Source: Bacteroidales bacterium (GTDB taxonomy: Bacteria > Bacteroidota > Bacteroidia > Bacteroidales > P3). Taken from it: a stretch of DNA of 64,000 bases. This document shows positions 62,851 through 64,000 of the stretch, piece after piece. Under the pieces are notes generated by a model. That model made no database searches. It had not been told where the DNA came from and saw only the letters and a list, made by a program, of their open reading frames with translations. The position numbers were made by a program, and so were the translations under genes. The DNA is taken from NCBI GenBank assembly GCA_017530105.1, contig JAFXMW010000025.1, positions 1-64,000 of the forward strand, in the 5' to 3' direction. Every line of letters begins with the position of its first letter. The first letter of the stretch is position 1.

Positions 62851-64000
62851 ATGAAAAGAATAGTCTCTTTGGCAGTCCTTCTGCTCTTTGTACTTGAAAA
62901 CCAAGCGGCATTTGCCTGCACCAATCTCATTGTGGGTAAAAAAGCCTCCCGCGATGGCAGTGTCATGTGTTCCTACAATTGCGATGGTTTCGGCTTTTCC
63001 GGCTCGCTGTTCTACAGTCCTGCCGGTCGCCATGCCAAAGGGGAGCAGATAGCCATTCATGGTTGGGGACCCTCTCACGAAGGACAATACGTCCAGCAAG
63101 TTGAATACACCTACAATGTTGTCGGCTTGATGAATGAGAAACAGGTCACCATTGTCGAAACCACTTTCGATGGTCGTCTCGAATTGCAGAACCACGATGG
63201 TCTGCTCGACTATTTCAGTCTCATGCGTCTGGCCTTGCAGCGGTCTTCCACGGCACGCGAAGCCATCCGCTGCATGGCCAACCTGGTCGAGGAATATGGC
63301 TACAACAGCAGTGGCGAGAGCATCACCGTCTGCGACCCCGATGAAGCCTGGATTATGGAAATCATCGGCAAGGGACCCGACCGCAAAGGTGCTGTATGGG
63401 TTGCCCTCCGCATCCCCGACGACTGCATCTGTGCCCATGCCAACCTCAGTCGCATCCGCCAGTTCCCCCTCGAGAAACGCCGCTCCTTCAAAAGCATCAG
63501 CAGCCGCAATCTCGACAATATCAACCGTCCCGAAGTGGAATGTGTCTATGCCTCCGATGTCATTTCGCTCGCTCGCGAAAAGGGTTTCTTCTCCGGACCC
63601 GACAGCGAATTCTCTTTCCGCGATGCCTATTGTCCCATCGATTTCGAGAATGTCCGTTATGCCGATGCACGTGTCTGGAGTTTCTTCCGCCACCATTGCG
63701 ACCCGGCTGAAATGGACAAGTACCTGCCCTATATCAACGGCTCTTTCGACCAATGCGACCACCTGCCACTCTGGATTAAGCCCGACAAACCGCTCTCCCT
63801 CCAGGATGTCCAGGCCGACATGCGCGACCATTTCGAAGGCACCCCTCTCGACATGACCTCCGACATGACTGCAGGCCCTTGGGGTATGCCCATCCGTCCG
63901 CTCCCCATGCATTTCAAGGACAGCCGTGGCAACAACTACTACCGCGAACGCCCCATTTCCACCCAGCAAAGCGGCTTCACCATGACCTGCCAGATGCGCC
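62851..64000 (+). CDS. C69-family dipeptidase, 3' end outside window
   Basis: The ATG at 62851 opens a frame that stays open to the last base (383 codons seen). A signal peptide (MKRIVSLAVLLLFVLENQAAFA) is followed at once by Cys23 (ACTNLIVGKKASRDGS). In peptidase family C69 the N-terminal Cys exposed by processing is the nucleophile. Further family features are ITVCDPDEAWIMEIIGKG and RIPDDCICAHANLSRIRQF. C69 enzymes cleave dipeptides, which fits the other peptidases nearby. It lies 34 bp after the S41 gene in the same direction, so it may be the third gene of that operon. Confidence 0.9.
   Translation, partial: MKRIVSLAVLLLFVLENQAAFACTNLIVGKKASRDGSVMCSYNCDGFGFSGSLFYSPAGRHAKGEQIAIHGWGPSHEGQYVQQVEYTYNVVGLMNEKQVTIVETTFDGRLELQNHDGLLDYFSLMRLALQRSSTAREAIRCMANLVEEYGYNSSGESITVCDPDEAWIMEIIGKGPDRKGAVWVALRIPDDCICAHANLSRIRQFPLEKRRSFKSISSRNLDNINRPEVECVYASDVISLAREKGFFSGPDSEFSFRDAYCPIDFENVRYADARVWSFFRHHCDPAEMDKYLPYINGSFDQCDHLPLWIKPDKPLSLQDVQADMRDHFEGTPLDMTSDMTAGPWGMPIRPLPMHFKDSRGNNYYRERPISTQQSGFTMTCQMR

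Noticed and set aside
62827..63969. Minus-strand open frame of 380 codons at the right edge
   Set aside because: The plus-strand frame from 62851 has a signal peptide and the C69 nucleophile Cys and stays open to the end; the minus frame has no recognisable features.

Overview
The window comes from a Bacteroidota genome, most likely order Bacteroidales, probably an anaerobic peptide fermenter. Three lines of evidence support this. First, promoters match the Bacteroidota sigma-factor pattern TTTG-N17-20-TAnnTTTG. Second, several secreted proteins carry the type IX secretion (T9SS) C-terminal sorting domain. Third, the gene content is typical: PCMD protein, DUF2723 protein, SulP, lipid-anchored S9 peptidases and tandem FKBP lipoproteins. 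I cannot name a genus from sequence alone.

Layout. 1-10192: 3' part of a giant secreted protein built of about 65 fifty-residue CDxYTW...GCDS modules with a T9SS tail. 10.2-13.6 kb: SulP transporter, YebC-family protein, a structured intergenic element and tRNA-Glu(CUC). 13.7-22.3 kb (minus): a beta-helix protein and a 2527-aa subtilisin-like protease carrying the same CDxYTW modules and a T9SS tail interrupted by a 2 x 39-bp insertion. 22.6-25.5 kb: META-like lipoprotein, tRNA-Ser(CGA), PCMD/T9SS protein. 25.7-35.0 kb (minus): housekeeping genes, comprising a membrane protein, pyrI, pyrB, TPR lipoprotein, dus, cvpA, PAP2, obgE, adk, two FKBP lipoproteins and nrnA. 35.1-40.5 kb: S9 peptidase lipoprotein, BspA/DUF285 repeat lipoprotein (minus), OmpA-family protein. 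40.9-50.2 kb: pyruvate phosphate dikinase, a four-gene [FeFe]-hydrogenase locus and ATP-dependent PEP carboxykinase. 50.3-64 kb: DPP IV, two beta-barrel proteins, arginine deiminase, DUF2723 membrane protein, a small RHH protein, a lone atpB, pgk, S41 peptidase and the 5' part of a C69 dipeptidase.

How the genes fit together. DPP IV, the second S9 peptidase, the C69 and S41 peptidases and arginine deiminase point to peptide and arginine use. PPDK and PEPCK sit at the PEP/pyruvate/oxaloacetate node. Between them lies a locus encoding a catalytic-looking group B-type [FeFe] hydrogenase, a PAS-bearing sensory-type hydrogenase homologue whose proton-relay Cys is Ala, a SpoIIE/PP2C phosphatase and a [2Fe-2S] thioredoxin-like protein. 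I read this as H2-linked redox sensing beside fermentative carbon flow.

The least explained signals are non-coding. Four intergenic inverted repeats have arms phased at 11 bp, each next to an ordinary terminator. A double hairpin lies upstream of tRNA-Glu. A run of 7-9 A sits just upstream of the -7 box in seven promoters.
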